From contig CM077666.1 of the NCBI GenBank assembly GCA_039707655.1, positions 241,086,166 through 241,150,165 of the forward strand: DNA of 64,000 nucleotides, written 5' to 3'. Shown here piece after piece: positions 46,158 through 57,142 of this stretch. The notes beneath the pieces were generated by a model that was given only the letters and a program-made list of their open reading frames with translations, searched no databases and was not told where the DNA came from. Each line of letters opens with the position of its first letter. Position 1 is the stretch's first letter. Source of the stretch: Elymus sibiricus. Taxonomy: Eukaryota > Streptophyta > Magnoliopsida > Poales > Poaceae. The position numbers were made by a program, and so were the translations under genes.

Positions 46158-47036
46158 GTAGCATCACGGATGACGAGGAGGAGTACAAGCGCCAAGGAGC
46201 AACTACACCATCCGCGAGGGAAGCATGGAAGCGGTGACGGAAGAAGACGGTGCTGCTGAGCATCAGCAGCCGGACATCCGGCATACAGCCCGGACATCCG
46301 GCCCCTGGAGCCTACAACAGCTCCCCCAGATCAGCCGCTGCGAAGTCTCCAGGCCCCGGACATCCGGCCCCGCCGCCGGACATCCGGCCCGCCCACCCCG
46401 GACATCCAGGCCCCCTGCCGGAAATCCGGCACCCCTATACAGAAGTTTGACCCTTTCGGCCCGGACATCCGGCACCAAGCCCGGACATCCGGCACCCACC
46501 TAAACCGCCGGACATCCGGCCTGGAGCCCGGACATCCGGCACCCACCTAAACCGCCGGACATCCGGCCCGACGCCGCGTGTTTTTGGCCCTCAGGCCATG
46601 TAACCTCCCCCAGCTCGCCCTAACATGTACTGGCACTATATAAGGACCTCTCCCTCCTCCCTCTAGGGTTAGCAAAGTATTGGCTCATCTAGTTGAGCCT
46701 AGCTCCTACCACTACTCCTCTGGAGAGAGAGAGAGTGACCTCTCCCATGTAGATCAAGACCTCCACGTGAGCATGTGAGAAGATCCCCTTGTGGATTCAA
46801 GACCTCATCTCCTTCATAGGATTTGGGATGAACTCTACCTTGTACCGATTTCCCTTTGTTGTTCTTGTACCTTGTGGATCCATGTGTTTGTTAGTCTAGT
46901 GGATGTGTGATTGGACTTGTTCTTGAGTGTTTCCTCTTGTGATTTCTCCCCGTTTTCCCCTCGTGTTCGTCATGTTCTTCGTAGGAACCTCCTCCAATTC
47001 GTGAAAGATCGTCATCTAGGGTTCCACCCTACATCA
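46153..47036 (+). mobile_element. E8: LTR lacking its 5' end, fused to a deletion in E6 pol
   Basis: About 880 bp of one LTR, ending CCCTACATCA. CCGGACATCCGG words at 46269-46566 and TATATAAG at 46637-46644. The first ~200 bp of the LTR are missing, judged against E10, which it matches from TTGTCG on. No internal region or second LTR is seen, so it was a solo LTR or became one. The left junction shares TTGTC with E6 pol. Confidence 0.88.
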
Positions 47037-48448
47037 ATATGGATCATGAAATGCTTAAATACCTTAAGGGTCAAACCAAATTGAACAAGCATCATGCAAA
47101 ATGGAGTGAGTTCATTGAGTCATTTCCTTATGTTATCAAGTATATCAAAGGTATGGAAAATGTTGTGGCAGACGCTCTTTCACTCAAGTGCATGCTAGTT
47201 ACTAAACTTGAGTTGAATGTTATAAGATTTGAGCACATTAAAGACTTGTATGCGCATGATGTTTCATTTGTGATTCCATATGCCAAATGCTTATCACACA
47301 ACACTTGGGAGAGATACTATTTGAAAGATGATTATCTTATGCGAGCTAACAAACTTTGTATCCCCGAGTCTTCTCTTCGTTTGTTGCTTTTGCAAGAGGC
47401 TCACGGTGCAGGACTCATGGGACATTTCAGACGCGACAAGACATTTGCTACGCTCTCCAAGAACTACTTTTGGCCTAAGATGTTTCGAGATGTGTCACAC
47501 TACACAAACCGGTGCTCTACATGCCGCAAAGCTAAGTCCAAAGCTCAATCTCATGGTCAATATATGCCACTTCCTATTCCATATCATCCATGGGAAGATA
47601 TTAGTATGGATTTCGTGCTTGGTTTGCCTAGAACTCAAAATGGCAAACATTCGGTATTTGTTGTTGTGGACCGTTTCTCTAAGATGGCACATTTTATTCC
47701 ATGTAACAAGACAGAAGATGCTTCACATGTTGCAAATCTCTTTTGTAGGGAAATCTTGCCATTGCATGGAGTGCCAAAGACGATCATGTCAGATCGAGAC
47801 GTCAAGTTCCTTAGCTACTTTTGGAAGACACTATGTGCCAAGCTCGGAATCAAGCTCCTATTCTCATCGGCATATCACCCACGAACCGACGGCCAAACGG
47901 AGGTCACAAACCGGACTCTATCCACACTACTCCGCACGTTGATCAAGAAGAACATAAGGGAGTGGGAGGAATGTTTACCCATCGCCGAGTATGCCTACAA
48001 TCGAGCACGACACTCTACTACCGGCAAGTCCCCCTTCGAGGTCGTCTACGGTTTCAACCCATTGTCCCCATTGGACATGCTACCGCTACCTCTACAAGAG
48101 CGCATTGACATGGACACGAGTGCACAAGCGAGCTACCTCAAGAAGATGCACAAAGATACAAGGCACGCGATCGAGCGCCAAGTACAACGACTCGCGGCCA
48201 AGGTCAACATCAACAAGCACCCCATGGTGTTCCACCCCGGAGATCTTGTGTGGCTACACCTTCGCAAAGACAGCTTCCCCAACGAGCACAAGTCCAAACT
48301 ACTACCCCGAGCCGACGGACCCTTCAAGGTACTAGCACGCTACAACAACAATGCCTACAAGATCGACATCCCTCGCGACAAGTACAACATGAGCGACACC
48401 TTCAACGTCAAGGACTTATCTCCCTTCCATGGTGATGTGGATTTCTGA
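47037..48448 (+). pseudogene. E6 RNase H end and integrase, 469 codons
   Basis: Begins at the [15 protein letters not shown] part of RNase H, directly after E8. The integrase zinc domain ([16 protein letters not shown]) and DDE core ([20 protein letters not shown]) are present, followed by the GPF/Y-like module. The frame is open to a TGA shortly before the PPT, so the LTR-encoded tail is cut off. The 5' portion is lost, so no complete Pol is possible. Confidence 0.88.
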
Positions 48449-48468
48449 TCCGAGGACGGATCTTTTTC

Positions 48469-48481
48469 AGGGGGGGGGGGA
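48469..48481 (+). other. E6 polypurine tract
   Basis: A long G run ending in A, preceding the 3' LTR; the usual CCCAAG before it is altered to TTTTCAG. Confidence 0.8.
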
Positions 48482-49453
48482 TGATGCGGAGCATCCCACG
48501 ATCATCCCCATGGACCTACCTCGTCTCCTCAAGTGCCAAGTGGACCAATGACACGAGCACGTGCAAGAGCTGTCGAAACCGAGGTGACATCTCTCCTTAG
48601 TGAACTTCCATTTGACTCGTGTGAGACATGGCTACTACCTCAAGCCGAAGTGCTACGTGTGATCAGGTATGAAGAAGACCGCCTCGGGAATGCTCGGAAC
48701 GAAGACCAAGTCGACAAGTACACGGACGGACGAGCGCGAGGAGGAAGACCGCTGAAAAACTACAGCGGCCGGACATCCGGCCCCTGAAGAGAAGCACAGT
48801 AGCAGCAGACCAGCAGTGAAGCAGCTACAGGGCCCGGACATCTGGCCGGAGGCCCGGACATCCGGCTAACCATGCCCGGACATCCGGCCTCTGCCCGGAT
48901 TTCCGCCCCCCCCATCACAGAAGCTGGAACGCCTCCAGGCCGGACATTCGGTGCCCCCATGAACCGTCGGACATTCGGCCCGACAGCTGGACATCCGGCC
49001 CCTGCCAGCGCACTTTAGACCATTCGGCCGTGTAATCTCTTCCCCTCACCCCTACTTCATCCTAGACTATAAATAGACCTCCTCCTCATCCTTTCTAGGG
49101 TTAGCAAAGTATATTGAGACATTGAGTAGAGCTTTGTTCCTTGTATCTCCTCTTGGGGAATCAAGACCTCTCTAGGGAGATGGATCCCCATCATAGGATC
49201 ATCAAGACCTCCTAAGGGAGAAGGATCTCACCTAGATCACCAAGACCTCACCTCCTTTGGAGTGGGAAGAACTTTACGCTTGTGCTTGTTTCCTTGGATT
49301 GTCCTTGTATGCTTGTGGAGCTCATGTATCCTATCCTAGTGGATGTGTGATTTGGGTTTGTTTGAGTGATTTCCCTTGGTTGATTTTGTTGTTCCTCTCT
49401 TTTCCCCCACCAAGTGTGGAAAGATCGTCAAATTAGGGTTCCACCCTACATCA
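48482..49453 (+). repeat. E6 3' LTR
   Basis: 972 bp. CCGGACATCCGG words lie at 48768-49000; TATAAATA at 49068-49075. The start encodes [15 protein letters not shown]. Confidence 0.93.
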
Positions 49454-49536
49454 AGATGGCTCTTGGATACGTAGTCGTTCGGTGCTTCGTGCTCGTCGAA
49501 GAGAGGATTCGAAGATGTACTTGGCCTATCCATCAT
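49454..49536 (-). pseudogene. E9 gag, N-terminal codons before E6 insertion
   Basis: Start at 49536: MMDRPSTSSNPLFDEHEAPN, almost the same as E6's gag start. E6 cuts it after KSHL. Confidence 0.8.
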
Positions 49537-51026
49537 GATCAAGTAGAGGTGAGTAGGAAATGAGGGAACAAAACCAAAGTTACCTTTTCCGACGATTGAA
49601 GATGTATCTAGTATCACTCAATATATAGCTATGATAGTAGAATTGGTACCGGGTTTGTTTCCCACACCTACACAAAAAGGCTTATGGAGTAGCTTGGTTA
49701 GGATGGTGGTACAAAATAGTTGCAATTTGCAAGCAAGATGTCAATAATGTTGAAAAAGATTCACAAGTTTGCAAGTGTAACAAGTAGACCAATAGCAGTA
49801 AGTCGCACACGGAAACACACGCACGGATAGATAATCGAGGTCGTGCAACCAAGGAATGAGCTCAAAATGTGGAATCCACGGAAAATGCTCGTGTTGCACA
49901 ACACTAGAGAGACGCTAGCACGATTGCTCAATAGGCGAATACGAACTTGTGCACAACCTATAAAAGACAAAACGTATCGACTTTCTATCTCACTTATGCT
50001 ATGTATGTATGAGTCCCGGTGAACTTGTCACAATAATCCAAGATGATCAAATATGCTATGTAATGTGGCGATGCTATGGCTATTGCTTACAAGCTTGTTG
50101 TTGCTCTTTCTCTTTTGCTTAAAAGCTTCTCTTTCTTTTGATAGTTTCCTTTGGCCACTTATGCGCAATGCTCTTACGAAGATAGCAATGATGTATATGC
50201 GGGAACAAAATTTTGGCACAAGAGATGATATGATGATATATGCACGCTATGATAGCTATGCGGAACGGTATCACTAAAGTGCACAAGTAGCATTGCTCGA
50301 CAATACTCAAATGGCTAGTCTCGTAGGACAGCGACGCAAAAGATGGTCTCGGGGGTCAACAATGCAATGGCAAGGAAATGAACAAGTTGTTGTCGAGGTT
50401 ACCGTCCTTGCTTACGGTGATGGTGTCGCAATGATGAAGTGGTCGTTGTCGATGACGACTCCGTGGCGATGATGAGCGGCGGTGATGTCGAACCGTTCCT
50501 AAGTAGCCGAAACACGTTAGGAAACGGAGAACCGCGACTCAAAATCTCAAGTGGCAAACATGACAAAATTTGCGATGGTTGCGGAAGTCAGTGGTGGCGT
50601 CACACGAGTATGCGGTGGTTTCCTGAAGAAGCGGTGGAAAAAGATGAAAAATCGAAGAAAAACGGCGAAGTGGTGAAGTGTTGGCTGCCAGGGGCCGGAT
50701 GTCCGGGCCTGCGGGCCGGATTTCCGGGCTGGGGATCCATGGATGAACATGATGAACAAGTGGAGAAAAGAAAAATTCGGGGCAAAATTCGAAAGATTGT
50801 GTAAATGGAATTGATGGAGATGGTGGGGGAAAGCTAGATCCACTTGAAACACAGCAAATCCATGGATCAAAATCAACAAAATATCATCAAACCAACAAAT
50901 CACAAAATTTTTGGTAGGGCTATTTTTGTGGGGAATTTTCGAAATTGGGCAGAATCAAACAAAATTGGCTGTAGAAAATGAGGGGAAAGACTCCAAAGTG
51001 TGAATCAACGTGGCTCTGAACCAAGA
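49537..51026 (-). other. E9 leader
   Basis: The PBS (51012-51023) reads TGGTTCAGAGCC in sense, a damaged form. GCCGGATGTCCGG words lie at 50694-50729 and match the LTR word. Twin motif at 50115-50128 and 50083-50096. Confidence 0.85.
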
Positions 51027-51934
51027 TGATGTAGGGTGGAACCCTAATTGACGATCTTTTCAAACTTGGAGGGGGAAAAGGGAAGAACAACAAGAACAAC
51101 AAAAGGGAAATCACTCAAACAAACCCAAATCACACATCCACTAGGATAGCATACATGAGATCCACAAGCATACAAGATCAATCCATCGAAACAAGCACAA
51201 AGGTAAAGTTCTTCTCACTTCAAAGGAGGTGAGGTCTTCATGATCTAGATGAGATCCTTCTCCCTTAGGAGGTCTTGATGATCCTATGTTGGGGATCCTT
51301 CTCCCTAGAGAGGTCTTGATTCCCCAAGAGGAGATACAAGGAGCAAAGCTCAACTCAAATGTCTCAATGTCTTTGCTAACCCTAGAAATGATGAGGAGGA
51401 GGTCTATTAATAGTCTAGGATGAAGTGGGGGTGAGGGAGAGAGGTTACACGGCTGAAGGGCCCTTTAGGCGCTGGCAGGGGCCGGATGTCCGGCCATTCC
51501 AGTCGGGCCAGATGTCCGGGCCAGACGCCGGATGTCCGGCCTGGAAGTGTCTCCAGGTTCTGTGATGCTCCGCCAGAAATCCGGGCAGGGGCCGGATGTC
51601 CGGGCCTGGTCGGGCCGGATGTCCGGGCCTCCAGCCGAATGCCCGGCCGCTGATACTTTTCAGCGGTCTTCCTTGGCGCTCTTCTTCGTCCGTGTACTTG
51701 GGGATTTGGTCTTCATTCCGAGCATTCCCGAGGCGGTCTTCTTTGTACCTGATCACACATAGCATTCCGGCTTGAGGTAGTAGCCATGTCTCAGACGAGT
51801 CAAATGGAAGTTCATTAAGGAGAGATGTCACCACGGTCTCGAGAGGTCTTCCACGTGCTCGTGTCATGGGCCCACTTGGCACTTGAGGAGACGTAGGTAG
51901 GTCCATGGGGATGAATGTAGGATGCTCCACATCA
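51027..51934 (-). repeat. E9 5' LTR
   Basis: 908 bp. CCGGACATCCGG words at about 51480-51650, a TATTAATA in the TATA position (51405-51412), and GPMTRARGRPLETVV encoded at the sense start. Confidence 0.93.
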
Positions 51935-54112
51935 ATGGTATATTGTTCCATACGTTAATGCCCATATATCTGTCCGTGGATGAGCTCACGGAAGGGTGGT
52001 AGAGGGTGGCAGAGTACACGGCACAGATAAAATCATCCGAAAGTCAATTTTACAAGCCGGATGTGGCCTCTGAAATGTTGTCGAAGCGGACGAGTGGGAT
52101 CTGGACGCATACAACTTTTCGTTATGATCGATTTGGCGGGTCATGGAGCTCCAACGTAGTTTCCATGGCCAAATGTGGCCGTTTATGGAAACAACATCGG
52201 TGGACAGACCGTGAATACAACTTTCAGGGTAACTTGACCGCATCGACGAGCCATCTTGCACCATTCTGAATGACCTATAATTTTTCGTGTGCATAAACAT
52301 AATAAGAATGAGCTGTTACGTACTTTATCATCCAAGAATTATGCATCTGCTAGTGAAAAAGTGAGGGTGGTAGCGGGATGGGTGATAGAACATGTGAAGC
52401 ATGAATTTTCCGGTTTCGATGCAACAAAGAGCCTCCTCCTTTTGTCCAGACTGAACCTATAGTCTTTCTGGTTCGTGAATGGAAGGATGGTGTATTGTTC
52501 CATACGTTATTGCCCATATATCTGTCCATGGGTGAGCTCACGGAAGGGCGGTAGAGGGTGGCAGAGTACACAACACAGATGAAATCATCCGAAAGTCATT
52601 TTGACAAGCCGGATCTGGCCTCTGAAATGTTGTCGAAGCGGACGAGAGGGATATGGATGCATACAACTTTTCGTTGTGATCGATTTGGTGGGTCATGGAG
52701 CTCCAACGGAGTTTCTATGCCAAATTGTGGCCGTTTTATGGATACAACATCGGGGGACAAACCGTGAATACAACTTTCAGGGTAACTTGATCGCATCGAC
52801 GAGCCATCTTGCACCATTCGGAATGACCTATCATTTTTCGTGTGCATAAACATAATGAGGATGAGCTGCTACGTACTTTATCATACAAGAATAATGCATC
52901 TGCTGATGAAAAAGTGAGGGTGGTAGAGAGATGGGTGATAGAACATGTGAAGCATGAATTCTTCGGTTTCGAAGCAACAAAGAGCCTCCTCCTTCTGTCC
53001 AGACTGAACCTGTAGTCTTTCTGGTTCGTGAATGGAAGGATGGTGTATTGTTCCATACGTTATTGCCCATATATCTGTCCGTGGGTGAGCTCACGGAATG
53101 GTGTTAGAGGGTGGCAGAGTACACGGCAAATATAAAATCATCCAAAACTCAATTTTACAAGCCGGATCTGGCCTCTGAAATGTTGTCGAAGCAAACGAGT
53201 GGGATATGGACGCATACCACTTTTCATTGTGATCGATTTGGCGGGTCATATAGCACCAACGGAGTTTATATGGCCAAATTGTGGCCGTTTTATGGATACA
53301 ACATCGGGGGACAGACCGTGAATACAACTTTCAAGGTAACTTGATCGCATCGACGAGCCATCTTGCACCATTCGGAATGACCTATAATTTTTCATGTGCA
53401 TAAACATAATGAGGATGAGCTGTTACATAGTTTATCATTCAAGAATAATGCATCTGCTGGTGAAAAAGTGAGGGTGGTAGCGGGATGGGTGATAGAATAT
53501 GTGAAGCATGAATTCTTCGGTTTCGATGCAACAAAGAGCCTCCTCCTTCTGTCTAGACTGAACCTGTAGTCTTTCTAGTTCGTGAATGGAAGGATGGTGT
53601 ATTGTTCAATACGTTATTGCCCATATATCTGTCCGTGGGTGAGCTCACGGAAGGGCGGTAGAGGGTGGCAGAGTACAGGACAAATATGAAATCATCCGAA
53701 AGTCATTTTTACAAGCCGGATCTGGCCTCCAAAATGTTGTCGAAGCGGACGAGTTGGATCTGGACGCATACAACTTTTCGTTATGATTGATTTGGCGGGT
53801 CATGGAGTTTCCATGGCCAAATTGTGGCCGTTTTATGGAAACAACATCGGTGGACAGACCGTGAATACAACTTTCAGGGTAACTTGATCGCATCGACGAC
53901 CCATCTTGCACCATTCTGAATGACCTATAATTTTTTTTGTGCATAAACATAATAAGAATGAGCTGTTACGTACTTTATCATCCAAGAATTATGCATCTGC
54001 TGGTGAAAAAGTGAGGGTGGTAGCGGGATGGGTGATAGAACATGTGAAGCATGAATTTTCCGGTTTCGATGCAACAAAGAGCCTCCTCCTTCTGTCCAGA
54101 CTGAACCTATAG
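51935..54112 (+). repeat. Satellite array, left block (monomers about 553 bp)
   Basis: Monomers anchored on CGTTATTGCCCATAT begin at 51953, 52505, 53058 and 53612, giving 552, 553 and 554 bp. They are of three kinds, a, b and c, by shared diagnostic changes: a has CATTCTGAATG and GAATTATGC, b has GGATATGGATGC, c has CAAATATAAAATC and CAAACGAGTGG. Monomer 4 is again type a. The many ORFs of 60-110 codons on both strands recur by periodicity and are not taken as genes. Confidence 0.93.
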
Positions 54113-55145
54113 TGATGTAGGGTGGAACCCTAATTGACGATCTTTCACGAATTGGAGGGGATCCTACGGAGAACACGTAGAACACGAGGAAGAACACGGG
54201 GGAAATCACAAGGGAAACACTCAAGAACAAGTCCAATCACACATCCACTAGACTAACAAGCACATGGATCCACAAGGTAAATCAACAATCAAAGGGAAAG
54301 GTACAAGGTAAAGTTCATCCCAAATCCTATGAAGGAGATGAGGTCTTGAATCCACTAGGGGATCTTCTCACATGCTCACATGGAGGTCTTGATCTCCATG
54401 GGAGAGGTCACTCTCTCTCTCTCAAGAGTAGTGGTAGGAGCTAGGCTCAACTAGATGAGCCAATACTTTGCTAACCCTAGAATGGAGGAGGGGAAGGTCT
54501 ATTTATAGTACAAGCCACGAAGGGGTAAGTGGGAGAGAGATACATGGGCCACTGCACGCAGGCAGGCCGGTTGTACCGGTCGTCCAACCGGTTGTACCGC
54601 TGGGAGCTTCTGTACCGGTTCCTAGAGGTGTTCGGGGAAGTAGGGACCGGTTGTACCGGTGGGAGGACCGGTTGTACCGGTCAGGTCGCAGCTGTGGGAA
54701 CAACCGGGGTTGTACCGGTCTTGCGCCGCTTGATTACAGAACGTGGACCGGTAGTTGGGCGGTAGTGGAGCGGTTGTTCCGGTGGACCGGTAGTTGGGCG
54801 GTAGTGGAGCGGTTGTACCCGTGGACCGGTAGTTGGGCGGTAGTGGACCGGTTGTACCGGTAATTCTGGGCTGACACAATCCTCTTCTTCCTTCTCTTCC
54901 ATGCTTCCCTCGCGGATGGTGTAGTTGTACTCTTGTGCTTAGACTCCTCCTCATCATCCGTGAAGCTCCGACAATACCTATGTGTGCACACAAGAGGAGT
55001 GTCAAGTAGTATACCATCCTCGAAGGGGTCAAGTGAACACGTGTAAAGGAGATGATTCACCTTTATGTATGTGAAGTAGATGTCGCACGTGTCACTTGCC
55101 AAACGGACTCTTGACATGGTGATGTCCGTAGGATGCTCCGCATCA
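54113..55145 (-). mobile_element. E10: solo LTR inside the satellite
   Basis: 1,033 bp from TGATGTAGGG to GCATCA with exact TSD TATAG (54108-54112, 55146-55150) and no internal region. Sense TATA at 54500-54507. CCGGT-arm words at about 54569-54868, on the same LTR backbone as E5 (which has CCGGAACTTCCGG). Solo LTRs arise by recombination between the two LTRs of an element. Confidence 0.95.
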
Positions 55146-56395
55146 TATAGTCTTTCTGGTTCGTGAATGGAAGGCTGGTGTATTGTTCCATACGTTATTG
55201 CCCATATATCTGTCCATGGGTGAGCTCATGGAAGGGCGGTAGAGGGTGGCAGAGTACACAACACAGATGAAATCATCCAAAATTCATTTTTACAAGCCGG
55301 ATCTGGCCTCTGAAATGTTGTTGAAGCGGACGAGTGGGATATGGATGCATACAACTTTTCGTTGTGATCGATTTGGTGGGCCATGGAGCTCCAACGGAGT
55401 TTCTATGGCCAAATTGTGGCCGTTTTATGGATACAACATCGGGGGACAAACCGTGAATACAACTTTCAGGGTAACTTGATCGCATCGACAAGCCATCTTG
55501 CACCATTCGGAATGACCTATCATTTTTCGTGTGCATAAACATAATGAGGATGAGCTGCTACGTACTTTATCATACAAGAATAATGCATCTGCTGATGAAA
55601 AAGTGAGGGTGGTAGAGGGATGGGTGATAGAACATGTGAAGCATGACTTTTTCGGTTTCGATGCAACAAAGAGCCTCCTCCTTCTGTCCAGACTGAACCT
55701 GTAGTCTTTCTGGTTCGTGAATGGAAGGATGGTGTATTGCTCCATACGTTATTGCCCATATATCTATCCGTGGGTGAGCTCACGGAATGGTGTTAGAGGG
55801 TGGCAGAGTACACGGCAAATATAAAATCATCCAAAACTCAATTTTACAAGCCGGATCTGGCCTCTGAAATGTTGTCGAAGCAAACGAGTGGGATATGGAC
55901 GCATACCACATTTCATTGTGATCGATTTGGCGGGTCATGGAGCACCAACGGAGTTTATATGGCCAAATTGTGGCCGTTTTATGGATACAACATCGGGGGA
56001 CAGACCGTGAATACAACTTTCAAGGTAACTTGATCGCATCGACGAGCCATCTTGCACCATTCGGAATGACATATAATTTTTCATGTGCATAAACATAATG
56101 ACGATGAGCTGTTACATAGTTTATCATCCAAGAATAATGCATCTGCTGGTGAAAAAGTGAGGGTGGTAGCGGGATGGGTGATAGAATATGTGAAGCATGA
56201 ATTCTTTGGTTTCGATGCAACAAAGAGCCTCCTCCTTCTGTCCAGACTGAACCTGTAGTCTTTCTAGTTCGTGAATGGAAGGATGGTGTATTGTTCAATA
56301 CGTTATTGCCCATATATCTGTCCGTGGGTGAGCTCACGGAAGGGCGGTAGAGGGTGGCAGAGTACAGGATAAATATGAAATCATCCGAAAGTCAT
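55146..56395 (+). repeat. Satellite array, right block
   Basis: Completes monomer 4 (a), then b at 55193, c at 55747, and a partial a at 56301 that ends at E11. Without E10 and one TSD copy, monomer 4 is about 543 bp. Order across both blocks is a-b-c-a-b-c-a. Confidence 0.92.
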
Positions 56396-57142
56396 CTGGA
56401 CCCCCACCCGGACGATCCGGACCAAGCCCGGACGATCCGAACCCCCAGCCAGATGATCTGGACGTGCGCACCAAGAGGACAGCAAGCCTCCAGACGAAGC
56501 CGGATCATCCGGACCCCCGCCCGGATCATCCGGACGACGACCTGGACATCCGGGCCAACTATGGCTGTGATGACACAGCCGGACGATCCGGACAGACGCC
56601 CGGATCATCCGTACGATGCCCGGATCATCCGGCCGACCTCCCGGATCATCCGGCCCTACCTGTGTGCATGACGGGCCTTCGGCCTTGTATCCCCACCTCA
56701 CTTACCCCTTCGTGGACTAGCACTATATATACTCCTCCTCCTCCTCCATTTAGGGTTAGCTAAGATTAGATCTAGACATTAGAGCTTAGCTCATGTATCT
56801 CCCCTTGTGGGATTTCTCTTGAGAGAGAAGACTCCACGTGAGTACAAGACCCCTTCATGGGAAGATTCCTCCATGGAATTCAAGACCCATCTCTCCTAGA
56901 GATTTGGATGAACTACCTTGTATCTTTATTTTCCTTGTTGTTCTTGGATCTTGATGCACCTCTTGTATTGCTTGTGATTTGAGGAGTACTTGGAGTGAAT
57001 CTTGTCTAATAGAGTGTTTTCCCCTTTGATTTCTCCACGTTTTCCCTCGTGTTCTTCGTGTTCTTCGCGTTTCTCCTCGAATCCACCTCCCATTCGTGTA
57101 CATCGGGACAAAACTCAACGATTAGGGTTCTACCCTACATCA
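56396..57142 (+). repeat. E11 5' LTR, 5'-truncated
   Basis: 747 bp starting inside the word cluster (56401-56655). TATATATA is at 56724-56731, followed by TTTAGGGTTAGC. No TSD can be seen at the satellite junction, which looks like a deletion end point. Confidence 0.85.

Larger units (their letters stand above)
8116..49453 (+). mobile_element. E6: Ty3/gypsy LTR retrotransposon, host to E1, E3, E7 and E8
   Basis: E6 pieces in order: leader 8116-8972, gag start 8973-8984, gag 34100-35347, gag to RT 44280-46157, RNase H to integrase 47037-48448, PPT, and 3' LTR 48482-49453. Its 5' LTR lies beyond the left edge, past E1. The pieces join without gaps when E3 (TSD ATAGG) and E7 (TSD AACCT) are removed. 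About 470 bp of RT/RNase H are missing at E8 when compared with E4. It is inserted in E9's gag; the right flank starts AGATG. Confidence 0.9.
49454..51934 (-). mobile_element. E9: Ty3/gypsy element, 5' end only (rest displaced by E6 and off window)
   Basis: Reads right to left: 5' LTR 51027-51934, PBS, leader, first gag codons, then E6. The body must lie left of E6, outside the window. The right flank starts ATGGT and is satellite sequence, so E9 landed in the satellite. Confidence 0.88.

Noticed and set aside
46153..46160. A TSD for E8
   Set aside because: The left LTR end is deleted, so no duplication can be identified; the shared TTGTC is better read as microhomology.
52006..56033. Repeated ORFs of 60-110 codons on both strands of the satellite
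   Set aside because: They recur with the 553-bp period in all monomers, with stops and frame changes between copies and no domain; periodicity explains them.
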